Below are positions 26,968-34,580 of a DNA stretch of 64,000 bases, piece by piece. Within the stretch, counting starts at the first letter, position 1, and each line of letters begins with the position of its first letter. A program made the position numbers and the translations under genes. Source of the DNA: Pseudomonadota bacterium (GTDB lineage Bacteria > Myxococcota_A > UBA796 > SXON01); assembly GCA_030684355.1 (NCBI GenBank), contig JAUXTN010000203.1, positions 46,198 to 110,197 of the forward strand. The letters are read 5' to 3'. The notes beneath the pieces were generated by a model, which saw only the letters and a program-made list of their open reading frames with translations, was not told where the DNA came from and ran no database searches.

Positions 26968-26976
26968 GCGCCTCCT

Positions 26977-27633
26977 CTATCGCTCCCGAGGCACCCGTCC
27001 GACCTCGATCACCGCCGCGGCGAACGCCTCGGCCGCGGCCTGGCACGCCGCGAGCTCGCCGGAGAGCCACGCCGCCGCGAAGTTGGTCTCGGTGGGCGGC
27101 GGGAACACCTTGACCGCGCGCACGTCCGCCGCCTTCAACGCGGCGTCCAGGCCGACGGTGGCCTCCATCGGGGGCGCCACGAGGTAGGCCATCGGCTGCC
27201 CGGCGACCAACCCGGCTTGGGCCGAGAGGTAGCGCCCCAACGACGCGATGACGTGCGGGAAGACCGTGATCGTGCCCTTGTCGTCGGCCTTGTAGAAGCA
27301 GGCGTCGTGCTCCAGGCAGCGCACCAGCGCCGCGAGGCCCTCGTCCACCTCGTCGGCGTCGGCCCCCGCGAGGACCCCGAGGATCTCGCCGGAGAGCCGC
27401 CCCGACGCGTGCCCCGAGCCCGCGTAGAACGACCGCGCGAACACGACGTCCACGGCGGCGTGCTTGGTGGCCTCGTCGAGCGCGACGTAGGTGGGGTCGT
27501 CCTGATCGCAGGTGATGAGGCCCAGGGCGCGGTGGCGCTCGGGGTCGGCACCGTAGGCGCGCAGGAGCGCGGGGTCGGCGCCCGGGATGCGGCGGACGGA
27601 GAGGATGCGGGGGACGATCGGGTCGAGGATCAT
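26977..27633 (-). CDS. eutL: Ethanolamine microcompartment shell protein EutL
   Basis: ATG at 27633 overlaps the eutC stop (ATGA) and gives 218 residues, the usual EutL size. Family segments are clear: GLITCDQDDPTYVALDEATK, VVFARSFYAGSGHASGRLSG, GQPMAYLVAPPMEATVGLDA, ALKAADVRAVKVFPPPTETN and AAWLSGELAACQAA. EutL is the tandem-domain trimeric shell protein (BMC-T) of the ethanolamine-utilisation microcompartment, with a gated pore. No hexameric shell protein (EutM, EutK, EutS), pentamer (EutN), aldehyde dehydrogenase or reactivase lies in the window. It therefore either works with shell genes elsewhere or has another role. Confidence 0.93.
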   Translation of the reverse strand: MILDPIVPRILSVRRIPGADPALLRAYGADPERHRALGLITCDQDDPTYVALDEATKHAAVDVVFARSFYAGSGHASGRLSGEILGVLAGADADEVDEGLAALVRCLEHDACFYKADDKGTITVFPHVIASLGRYLSAQAGLVAGQPMAYLVAPPMEATVGLDAALKAADVRAVKVFPPPTETNFAAAWLSGELAACQAAAEAFAAAVIEVGRVPRER

Positions 27634-28550
27634 TTGGGCTCTCCGACCGAGACGAGGCGCACCCGGGGGTCCGGGGCGCGGTAGCCGCCGCCGACGGCGT
27701 CGCCGAGCTCGCCGCGCAAGGGCGCCAGGTCGAGCGGCACGCCCGACGTGCGCTGGGTCAACATCGCGCCCGCCAACGCCGCGAGCCGCTTGCCGGCCTG
27801 CTCGGGGGGCACGCCGCGGGCGTGGATGTTGGACATCATGTTCCGGTTGCCGTCGGTGCGGCCGACCTTCGGATCGTAGACGAGGTACGCCGAGAGCCCG
27901 TCTCCCGTGCCGAGCCCCGGGCGCTCGCCGAGCAGGATCGCGGCCACCTTCGCGCCCACCACCTCGCCGATCTCGTCCTCCAGCCACACCCGGGCGAACC
28001 GCGCGCACACCGGCGTGCCGACGGAGAAGCCCCGCGCCTCGCACGACTTCACGAACGAGTCGAGGAGCTCGCGGCCCGCGCCCATGCACGCGACCGCCGA
28101 GAGGCCATCCGCGAGGATCGGCTGGATGTCGACGCCCTTGCGCCCGCGCTCGCGCAGCCGGGCCACGCTCGGCTCGTCCAGCCGCCGCCCGAGATCGGGC
28201 CGGAGGAGGAACTCGCGGTGCTCGCGCACCCGGGATTGCAGCGGCAGGAGGCCGTTCTTCTCGGCCCAGTCCTCGGGGAGCTCGGTGTGGACGGCGCCGT
28301 GGGCGACCGCGAGCTCGGCCTGGAACTGGAGCACCACGTCGGTGGCGTAGCGCGTGCCGACGTGGCCGATGCCGACCAACGCGGTGGTGTGGCGCGCGGC
28401 GGCCGCGGCGAACGGGCTGCGCCGCTTGGGCGACGGGAACACGCGGGCCGGCGGGAGCGGGATCTCGGGCACCGGGGGGGGCGGCGGCAACGGATCGGCG
28501 CCGGCGAGGCGAACGCGCAGGTCCTGGACCATCGTGCGGGTGAAGCTCAT
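27630..28550 (-). CDS. eutC: Ethanolamine ammonia-lyase small subunit EutC
   Basis: ATG at 28550 gives 306 residues. Diagnostic stretches are FLLRPDLGRRL, ADGLSAVACM, GERPGLGTGDGLSAYLVYDP and NRNMMSNIHARGV. EutC pairs with EutB to form the adenosylcobalamin-dependent enzyme that splits ethanolamine into acetaldehyde and ammonia. The N-terminus has a helix (TRTMVQDLRVRLAG) followed by a Pro-rich linker. This layout resembles cargo-targeting peptides of microcompartment enzymes, although that role is inferred. It is 37 bp downstream of eutB and overlaps eutL. Confidence 0.94.
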   Translation of the reverse strand: MSFTRTMVQDLRVRLAGADPLPPPPPVPEIPLPPARVFPSPKRRSPFAAAAARHTTALVGIGHVGTRYATDVVLQFQAELAVAHGAVHTELPEDWAEKNGLLPLQSRVREHREFLLRPDLGRRLDEPSVARLRERGRKGVDIQPILADGLSAVACMGAGRELLDSFVKSCEARGFSVGTPVCARFARVWLEDEIGEVVGAKVAAILLGERPGLGTGDGLSAYLVYDPKVGRTDGNRNMMSNIHARGVPPEQAGKRLAALAGAMLTQRTSGVPLDLAPLRGELGDAVGGGYRAPDPRVRLVSVGEPK

Positions 28551-28587
28551 CGGGCGCTCACTCCGGCGGCGCTCACTCCGGCGACAC

Positions 28588-29949
28588 TCACTGCAGCACC
28601 GTCGGATCGCCGAAGCGCTCGCCCGGCTTGTCCCCGTCGAGGATGCCACGCTCGCAGAGCCACGCGTCGAACTCGGGGGCCGCGCGCTTGCCGAGGAGCC
28701 CGCGCACGGACGGGATGTCGTGGAACGACGTGCTCTGGTAGTTGAGCATGATGTCGTCGCCCACCGGCAGCGACATCAGGTAGGTGCAGCCGGCGGCGCC
28801 GAGGAGCACCTTCAACGTCTCCAATTCGTCCTGGCTCATGCGCGCGTGGTAGGTGAAGCAGGCGTCGCACCCCATCGGGAGGCCGAGGAGCTTCCCCATG
28901 AAGTGGTCCTCCAACCCCGCGCGGGTGATCTGCGGGCCGTCCTCGAGGTACTCGGGGCCGATGAACCCGACGACCGTGTTGACCAGGAAGGGCTTGTAGC
29001 GCCGCGCGAAGCCGTAGCAGCGGGCCTCCATCGTCACCTGGTCGGCGCCATGGTGGGCGTCCGACGAGAGCGCGCTGCCCTGCCCCGTCTCGAAGTACAT
29101 GACGTTCGGCCCGCGGTTGCTCGTGAGCCGGCGCATCTTGTCGTAGGCCTCGTCGATGAGCCCCACCGAGATCCCGAAGGCCTTGTTGGCCTTCTCGCTG
29201 CCGGCCAGCGACTGGAACATCAGGTCCATCGGGCAGCCGAGGTCGAGCGCCTTCATCTGCACGGTCACGTGCGAGAGCACGCAATGTTGGGTCGGGATGG
29301 CGTTGCGCACGCGCAAGTCGTGGAGGCGGGTCAGGATCTGCGCGGTCGACTCGGGGGTGTCGGTCGCGGGGTTCACGCCGATGACGGCGTCCCCGCAGCC
29401 GTAGGAGAGGCCTTCGCGCGCGGAGTACAGGATGCCGTCGACATCGTCGGTGGGGTGGTTCGGCTGGAGCCGCGACGAGAGGCGGCCGGGCAGCCCCAAC
29501 GTGTTGTTCGCGCGGACCACCACCTGGGCCTTCGCGCCGACCACCATGAGGTCCATGTTGGACATCAGCTTGCACGTCGCGGCGGCCATCTCGGGGGTGA
29601 GGCCCGGCGCCACCGCGCGCATCGTGGGGCCATCGGTGCGCGTGTCGAGCAGCCACTCGCGGAACTGGCCGACGGAGAGGTGCTTCACGGCGTCGTACGC
29701 GGCGGCATCGAGCGAGTGCTCGACGAGGCGGGTGAGCTCGTCCACCTCGTAGGGGACGACGGGGTGCTGGCGCAGCTCGGCGAGCGTGAGGTCCGCGAGG
29801 ACGGCGCGCGCGGCCACCCGCTCGACCGGCTCGCGGGCGGACACCCCGGCGAGGTCGTCCCCGCTCTTGGGCGGGTTGGCCTTGGCGAGGACCTCCTTCA
29901 CGGAGCCGAAGCGGTACACGACGCCGCGGATGGTGGCAGAGAGGTTCAC
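28588..29949 (-). CDS. eutB: Ethanolamine ammonia-lyase large subunit EutB
   Basis: This 453-residue protein matches EutB from end to end. It starts MNLSATIRGVVYRFGSVKEV and has KSGDDLAGVSA, NNTLGLPGRLSSRLQPNHP, GDAVIGVNPATDT, MYFETGQGSALSSDAHHGAD and LPVGDDIMLNYQSTSFHD. The TIM-barrel subunit binds adenosylcobalamin and ethanolamine. The gene heads a minus-strand operon eutB-eutC-eutL. The 117-bp gap to the divergent gene at 30067 must hold its promoter. No cobalamin riboswitch or EutR-like regulator gene was seen. Confidence 0.95.
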   Translation of the reverse strand: MNLSATIRGVVYRFGSVKEVLAKANPPKSGDDLAGVSAREPVERVAARAVLADLTLAELRQHPVVPYEVDELTRLVEHSLDAAAYDAVKHLSVGQFREWLLDTRTDGPTMRAVAPGLTPEMAAATCKLMSNMDLMVVGAKAQVVVRANNTLGLPGRLSSRLQPNHPTDDVDGILYSAREGLSYGCGDAVIGVNPATDTPESTAQILTRLHDLRVRNAIPTQHCVLSHVTVQMKALDLGCPMDLMFQSLAGSEKANKAFGISVGLIDEAYDKMRRLTSNRGPNVMYFETGQGSALSSDAHHGADQVTMEARCYGFARRYKPFLVNTVVGFIGPEYLEDGPQITRAGLEDHFMGKLLGLPMGCDACFTYHARMSQDELETLKVLLGAAGCTYLMSLPVGDDIMLNYQSTSFHDIPSVRGLLGKRAAPEFDAWLCERGILDGDKPGERFGDPTVLQ

Positions 29950-30066
29950 GACGGGCTGCTCGCTCGGGATCGGTTCACGCGCGGGAGCTTAGCGCACCTC
30001 GCGGCGTCCCGGCGGTGTCGCGTCGCGCCCATGCCCGTCGGCATACCGCTTGCAGTTCCCCGGGAC

Positions 30067-31881
30067 ATGCTCCTCCTCCTCGCCGCCGCGTGCGCCGCCG
30101 CGCCCTGCGATCTCGACGCCGCCCCCACCTTCACGCTCCTCGATTGGCGCGTCAACGAGCCGGGTGTCGACCTCGCCTGGTCCCTCCCCTGCCCCGCCGC
30201 GGAGGTGCGGCTGGCCCGCGAGGACGCCCGCACCGGCGCCCTCACCGACCTCGGCTGGCAAGGCCGGGGCGCGACGACCCACATCGACGTGCCTCCCGCG
30301 CGCGCGCAGCAGGTCCGCTACGTCGTCACCGGGGTGCGCGCCGACGCGGACGCGCGCGATCTACGAATCGTGGCGACCCTCCCCGAGCCTTCCTTCATCT
30401 CCTCCGCGGTAGGGCTCGCGGCGTCCTGGGAGGGGCCTCGGCTCGTCCTCCGGTGGTCCATCTACCCCAACCCCTCGGGCGCCTCCCCGTTCGTGGAGCG
30501 GAGGGCCCCGGGCACGGACTACGAGGACCTCTCCGGCTACCTGCCGCCTGGGACCCAGACGTGGTCCGGGGAGGTGTCCGGGCACGGCTGGTACCGCGTG
30601 CGGGTCCGCACCCGGGACGGACGCGTCGCCGGGCCCTACGAAGTGGGCAGCATCGAGGTCTTCGACCCCCGCCTCCCCCCCGACCCACCCGCGTGGGATC
30701 CCGGCGACCGCTGCTCACGGGACCCCCGCCGGCAGGAGGGCTGGGACGCCGACTGGACGAGCGTCACGCTGCGGTGGCTCTCGCACCCGAACCTCGATCA
30801 GGACCCGAAGAACGACGTGACCGTCCGCGTGCAGCGCTCCGTCGATGGGGTGCGCTGGGTCGACGTCGCCGACGGGATCCCGCGCTCGGACGAGTGGTTC
30901 GACACCACGGCCGACCCGCGCGGCCCCACCTGGTACCGCCTCGTGGCGCGGGATGCCGCGGGGCGGGAGAGCGCGCCCGGCGCCCCGCGGATGATCCTCG
31001 GCCAGGACGTGCCCCCGTGCGCGCCGGAGGTGGTGGCCGAGTGGGATCCGGAGCTCCCCGAGGTCCGGGTCACCTGGACCGCCACGACCGTCCGCGTGCG
31101 GGTAGAGCGCGTGCACCCCCACCCGGACGGAACCTGGACGCCCGTGACCGGCTGGCTCCCGCCGGGCACCACGACCTGGCGGGATCGTCAACCGCCGCGC
31201 CGCGAAGCCATCGCCTGGCGCGTCGTCCCCGAGGTGCGCCGGGTCGAGGATCCCGAGGGCATCGACGTCGCCGTCCTCTCGGGCGCGCGCCTCGACCCCG
31301 AGGACACGTGGTGGACCGCTGCCCACTGGGCCGGCGACGGCGCGCGCGTCACGCTGGGCTGGGTCGTCCTGGACGACAACCCGCCCGTCACGTGGCGGGT
31401 CGAGCGCTCGGACGACGCCGGGACGACGTGGGTGCCGCTCCCGGGCGTGCCCGACTGCACCGACCTGGGCTGCATGACGGAGGACACGCCCCCCCGCGCG
31501 ACCGCGCACGCCTACCGCTACAGCGCCCGCCGCCCCGGCGACCCGACGGTCCTCTCCCGCGTCGTCACCGTCCCTCCGCTCGGCACGCCCGCGGCAACGC
31601 CCGTCCCCCCCTCACCCGGGTGGGACGAGAATCGCTGCGTCTCCGTCAGCTGGCAGGTCGACCAACCGGGCGTGGAGTCGCGGCTCGAGCGCCAGGACGC
31701 CGATGGGCGCTGGGCTCCCGTGGTGTCGTTCGATCGCACCGAGTGGTCCGACACCGCCTTGCGGGACTGCAACAACGCCCTGGACCGACCCACGACGTAC
31801 CGCCTCGTCTCGCGCGACGCTGCCGGCCGCCTGGGGCCGCCCGGAGCGCCCTTCCCCGTGGCGCCCGCACCGGTCCGGTGA
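30067..31881 (+). CDS. Secreted fibronectin-III-like repeat protein
   Basis: ATG at 30067 gives 604 residues with an N-terminal signal (MLLLLAAACAAAPC) that probably makes a lipoprotein. The mature protein repeats a beta-sandwich pattern about five times: ...VTLRW..., VQRSVDGVRWVDV..., TWYRLVARDAAGR..., and near-copies with YRVRVRTRDGR, VTWRVERSDDAGTTWVPL and TYRLVSRDAAGRLG. Conserved Trp, Tyr and Arg positions are typical of fibronectin type III domains. Cys pairs near domain borders suggest disulfides. Function is unknown, probably surface binding. An in-frame ATG at 30031 would only lengthen the leader. Confidence 0.78.
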   Translation: MLLLLAAACAAAPCDLDAAPTFTLLDWRVNEPGVDLAWSLPCPAAEVRLAREDARTGALTDLGWQGRGATTHIDVPPARAQQVRYVVTGVRADADARDLRIVATLPEPSFISSAVGLAASWEGPRLVLRWSIYPNPSGASPFVERRAPGTDYEDLSGYLPPGTQTWSGEVSGHGWYRVRVRTRDGRVAGPYEVGSIEVFDPRLPPDPPAWDPGDRCSRDPRRQEGWDADWTSVTLRWLSHPNLDQDPKNDVTVRVQRSVDGVRWVDVADGIPRSDEWFDTTADPRGPTWYRLVARDAAGRESAPGAPRMILGQDVPPCAPEVVAEWDPELPEVRVTWTATTVRVRVERVHPHPDGTWTPVTGWLPPGTTTWRDRQPPRREAIAWRVVPEVRRVEDPEGIDVAVLSGARLDPEDTWWTAAHWAGDGARVTLGWVVLDDNPPVTWRVERSDDAGTTWVPLPGVPDCTDLGCMTEDTPPRATAHAYRYSARRPGDPTVLSRVVTVPPLGTPAATPVPPSPGWDENRCVSVSWQVDQPGVESRLERQDADGRWAPVVSFDRTEWSDTALRDCNNALDRPTTYRLVSRDAAGRLGPPGAPFPVAPAPVR

Positions 31882-31934
31882 CGATCTGGCGTCGGGTGGA
31901 AGGGAGCGCCCCCACGAGGAGTATCCTCCGCCCG

Positions 31935-33212
31935 ATGGAAGCCGCCTCCGCCCCCGCGCCCGCCCCCGCCCTCTCCCCCCTCCTCCGCCAATGGCGGTGG
32001 CGCGTGTTCGCCGCCACGTGGCTCTGCTACGCCGGCTACTACTTCTGCCGGAAGCCGTTCTACCTGGCGAAAGCGAGCCTCGCGACCGAGCTCTCCTTCG
32101 ACGCGACGCAGCTCGGCACGATCGGCACCGCCTACCTCGTCGCCTACGCGCTCGGGCAGTTCGTGTCCGGCGCGCTCGGCGACAAGTGGGGGCCGCGGGT
32201 GCTCCTCCTGGGCGGCATGGGGGTGTCGATCGGCGTGAACGTGGGGTTCGGCTTCGGCAACACCTTCGCCATGTTCCTCGGCCTCATGGTGTTCAACGGC
32301 CTCGCGCAGGCCACCGGGTGGTCGGGCACCGTCGGCACGATGGCGAACTGGTTCCACCGGCGCGAGCGCGGCACGGTGATGGGCCTCTGGGCGACGAACT
32401 TCCAGGTCGGCGGCGTGCTCGCCAACACGTTCGCGGCGTGGGTGCTCGGCGCCTGGGGCTGGCGCTACAGCTTCTTCGGCGGCGCGCTGGTGCTCGCGGC
32501 GGTGTGGGCGTTCGTGCTGTTCAATCAGCGGAACAAGCCCCAGGACCTCGGTCTCGGCGCCGTGGACGATCCCGAGGGCGTCCCCGAGTCCGACACCGAC
32601 GCCCCGTGGAGCCGCGATGTCATCATCAACGTCGCGCTCATCGGGGCGTTCTACTTCTTCCTCAAGCTCATCCGGTACGCGCTCTGGTCGTGGGCCCCGT
32701 TCTTCCTCGAGAAGAACTTCCACCTCGAGGGAAACGACGCCGGCTACCTCTCCACCGTCTTCGACATCGCCGGCATCGCCGGGGTGCTGACCGCGGGCGT
32801 GCTCTCCGACCGCCTCTTCCGGGGCCGCCGCGCCACGATCAGCTTCGTGTTCCTCGTCGGGCTCGTGCTCGGCACCGTGGCGCTCTACACGGTCGGCGGC
32901 ACGTCGCCGACCGCGTTCGCCATCTGCCTCGGCCTCACCGGCTTCGCGCTCTACGGCCCCGATGCGCTGATGACGGGCGCGGGCGCGGTGGACGTAGGCT
33001 CGAGGCGGCGCGCGGCGCTGGCGGCGGGCATCATCAACGGGTGCGGCTCCCTGGGGCCGATCGTGCAGGAATTGGTCATCGGCCGCATGTACGACACCGG
33101 CGCCGGCGACCTGGGGCCCATCCTGGCGCTCCTGGTCGGCTCGGCGGCCGTCTCGCTCGCGTTCATGGCGGCGATCCTCGTGCGCAACCGGCTCGGGAAG
33201 GCCGACCTCTGA
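31935..33212 (+). CDS. Major facilitator transporter of the GlpT/UhpT (organophosphate:phosphate antiporter) type
   Basis: This 425-residue protein has about 12 membrane segments. The first helix carries YAGYYFCRKPFYLAKASL, the signature of the organophosphate:phosphate antiporter family, whose Arg binds the phosphate group. Later come GALGDKWGPR after helix two and WFHRRERGTVMGLW between helices four and five. The C-terminal half has LFRGRRATISF. Likely substrate is a phosphorylated small molecule such as glycerol-3-phosphate or a hexose phosphate, brought in against inorganic phosphate. It starts 53 bp after the fibronectin-like gene. No catabolic gene is adjacent. Confidence 0.88.
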   Translation: MEAASAPAPAPALSPLLRQWRWRVFAATWLCYAGYYFCRKPFYLAKASLATELSFDATQLGTIGTAYLVAYALGQFVSGALGDKWGPRVLLLGGMGVSIGVNVGFGFGNTFAMFLGLMVFNGLAQATGWSGTVGTMANWFHRRERGTVMGLWATNFQVGGVLANTFAAWVLGAWGWRYSFFGGALVLAAVWAFVLFNQRNKPQDLGLGAVDDPEGVPESDTDAPWSRDVIINVALIGAFYFFLKLIRYALWSWAPFFLEKNFHLEGNDAGYLSTVFDIAGIAGVLTAGVLSDRLFRGRRATISFVFLVGLVLGTVALYTVGGTSPTAFAICLGLTGFALYGPDALMTGAGAVDVGSRRRAALAAGIINGCGSLGPIVQELVIGRMYDTGAGDLGPILALLVGSAAVSLAFMAAILVRNRLGKADL

Positions 33213-33250
33213 CCGACCTCTGACCGCCGACCTCTGACGGGAGGTGACAA

Positions 33251-33280
33251 CCCTCCGTGGCCGAGGAGGGGCTTTGGTGG
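33251..33280 (+). terminator. Possible terminator hairpin after the transporter gene
   Basis: CCCTCC (33251-33256) pairs with GGAGGG (33265-33270) around an 8-base loop, followed by CTTTGG. It is preceded by a small triplicated CGACCTCTGAC motif overlapping the transporter's stop. The missing U-run makes this a weak call. Confidence 0.35.
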
Positions 33281-33308
33281 TCAGGTTCTCCGCGAACGGA
33301 GGACACAC

Positions 33309-33677
33309 GTGAAGCTCTGCATCCTGGCCCTGGCCCTGTTCGCGGCCGCTTGTCGACCGACCACCGAGGACGACACCGGCAGCAAGGACACCGAACCAAC
33401 CATCGATGACACGGACACCGACACCGACGACACGGACACCGACACCGACGACACGGACACCGATACGGACACCGACACCGACACGGACACGGACACCGCG
33501 GACACCTCGGACACCTCGGACACCTCCGACACCTCGGACACCTCCGACACCGCGGACACGACCGACACCGCCGACACGACCGACACCGCCGCGTCGCCGA
33601 CCCGCCGGCCCGCCACGGAGCTGAAGAAACCCGTCGCGTTCAACCCGCTCAACCGCCCGACGCCCAAGGCGCCGTGA
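33309..33677 (+). CDS. Asp-Thr repeat lipoprotein
   Basis: This 122-residue protein has a good lipoprotein signal (MKLCILALALFAAAC). Residues about 30-96 are almost only Asp and Thr (with Ser and Ala), in tandem DT, DTD and DTSDTS units. The DNA repeats accordingly (ACACGGACACCGAC type units, about 33405-33595). A basic tail (TRRPATELKKPVAFNPLNRP) follows. The acidic repeat would be unfolded or calcium-binding, like a stalk. Shorter DT-rich linkers follow the lipid-anchor Cys in the next two lipoproteins, suggesting a common surface-spacer design. Repeat length is likely to vary between strains. Confidence 0.72.
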   Translation: MKLCILALALFAAACRPTTEDDTGSKDTEPTIDDTDTDTDDTDTDTDDTDTDTDTDTDTDTDTADTSDTSDTSDTSDTSDTADTTDTADTTDTAASPTRRPATELKKPVAFNPLNRPTPKAP

Positions 33678-33687
33678 TCGCGCGCGC

Positions 33688-33720
33688 GGTGGGAGCGGCC
33701 CGATCGCTCCCACCGCTTTC
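33688..33720 (+). terminator. Strong intrinsic-type hairpin
   Basis: GGTGGGAGCG (33688-33697) pairs perfectly with CGCTCCCACC (33705-33714) around a 7-base loop, followed by GCTTTC. This 10-bp stem begins 10 bases after the stop of the DT-repeat lipoprotein and likely ends its transcript. Confidence 0.7.
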
Positions 33721-33779
33721 GCGTCCCGCGTGCACCCCCACGTGCGGTCGGCCCCGACGCGACGGGGTAGCTTCGGCGC

Positions 33780-34382
33780 ATGCTGCTCCTCCTCCTCGCG
33801 TGCACCGGCCCGGGCAAGGACGACACGTCCTCCGTGGCCGACTCGGGTGACACGGATTCGAATGACACCTCGGGTGACACCGACCCGGGTGACACCGATC
33901 TCCCCGATGACCTCAACGGCACCGCCCCGGCCGCGGCCGTCGCCCTCCCCACCTTCTCGGCCCGCAACCAGTACGGGGAGGCCCGCTCCGAGGCCGACCT
34001 CGTCGGGCACCCCACCGTCCTCTGGTTCTACCCGGCCGCCGGGACCTATGGTTGAACGGTCGAAGGTTGCGGGTACCGCGACCGCCAGGCCGAATTCGAC
34101 GCCCTCGGCGTCACCATCGTGGGCGTGGGCCTCGACAGCCCCGCCGACAACCTCGCGTGGTCCGACACCGAGGGCTTCCTCTACGACCTCTGGACCGATG
34201 ACGACGCCGTGCTCGGCGTCACCTACGGCGCGCTCTCGAACGACCGCGACACGTCGGTCGACCGCGTGACGATGCTCCTCGACGCCGACGGCGCGCTCCT
34301 CCTCGAGTACACCGAGGCCATCAACGTCGGCACGCACCCGGCCCAGGTGCTCGAAGACTGCGAGGCGTTGTTCGGGGGTTGA
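33780..34382 (+). CDS. Putative selenocysteine-containing BCP-like peroxiredoxin lipoprotein (in-frame TGA at 34053)
   Basis: ATG at 33780 opens a frame that meets TGA at 34053-34055 and then continues in the same frame to TGA at 34380, giving 200 residues if the first TGA is decoded. The protein begins with a lipoprotein signal (MLLLLLACT), a DT/GD-rich spacer (to about 45) and a thioredoxin-fold peroxiredoxin. Around the TGA the sequence is VLWFYPAAGTYG-U-TVEGC followed by GYRDRQAEF. BCP/PrxQ enzymes have the peroxidatic Cys exactly here (TxxC) and the resolving Cys five residues later. Both features fit: T89, U92, C97. A stem-loop follows directly. Selenocysteine is inferred. A nonsense mutation is the alternative. 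It would reduce peroxides at the envelope. Confidence 0.85.
34056..34084 (+). promoter_or_regulatory. Candidate bacterial SECIS stem-loop
   Basis: Directly after the in-frame TGA, CGGTCG (34057-34062) pairs perfectly with CGACCG (34079-34084). Inside, GGT (34065-34067) pairs with ACC (34075-34077), separated from the lower stem by an AA/G internal loop. The apical loop is TGCGGGT with G at its second position. Bacterial SECIS elements lie immediately 3' of the UGA, form such a hairpin and carry a conserved G near the start of the loop. The loop begins about 12 nt after the TGA, somewhat close but compatible. It should bind SelB. Confidence 0.65.
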
Positions 34383-34560
34383 TTGGGTTGGGGCGGGGGT
34401 CCCCCCCGCAACGCCCCGGATGCACGTGTTTTTGTGCACATGCCTGCGGGCGGCATCGAGGGGCGCCGTGCGGCCGGGTCCGGCGGTGGGGCCCCCTTGG
34501 GGGGGACCGCCGGGGGCCCCGGACGCGGCTCTCGGCGCCCCTGGAGTGACGCGCGCGGCG
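34383..34560. repeat. Intergenic region rich in GC hairpins
   Basis: No gene is seen. Structures include TGCAC(34421)/GTGCA(34434) around a T-rich loop, which could act as a terminator for the peroxiredoxin transcript. Another is a G-run/C-run hairpin near 34392-34416. A nested palindrome at about 34479-34524 has GGCGGT...ACCGCC outside and CCCCC-TT-GGGGG inside. The next gene starts at 34581. Confidence 0.45.
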
Positions 34561-34580
34561 ATGTGCGATGATGGGCCCCG

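Noticed and set aside
30038..30056. Sigma-54-like GG-N10-GC element before the fibronectin-like gene
   Set aside because: The match is good only in the GG/GC and TTGC parts and would place the transcript start almost on the ATG. No enhancer-like site was seen.
33200..33240. Triplicated CGACCTCTGAC at the end of the transporter gene
   Set aside because: It is only about 37 bp, overlaps a stop codon and probably arose by local slippage. It does not resemble an attachment site.
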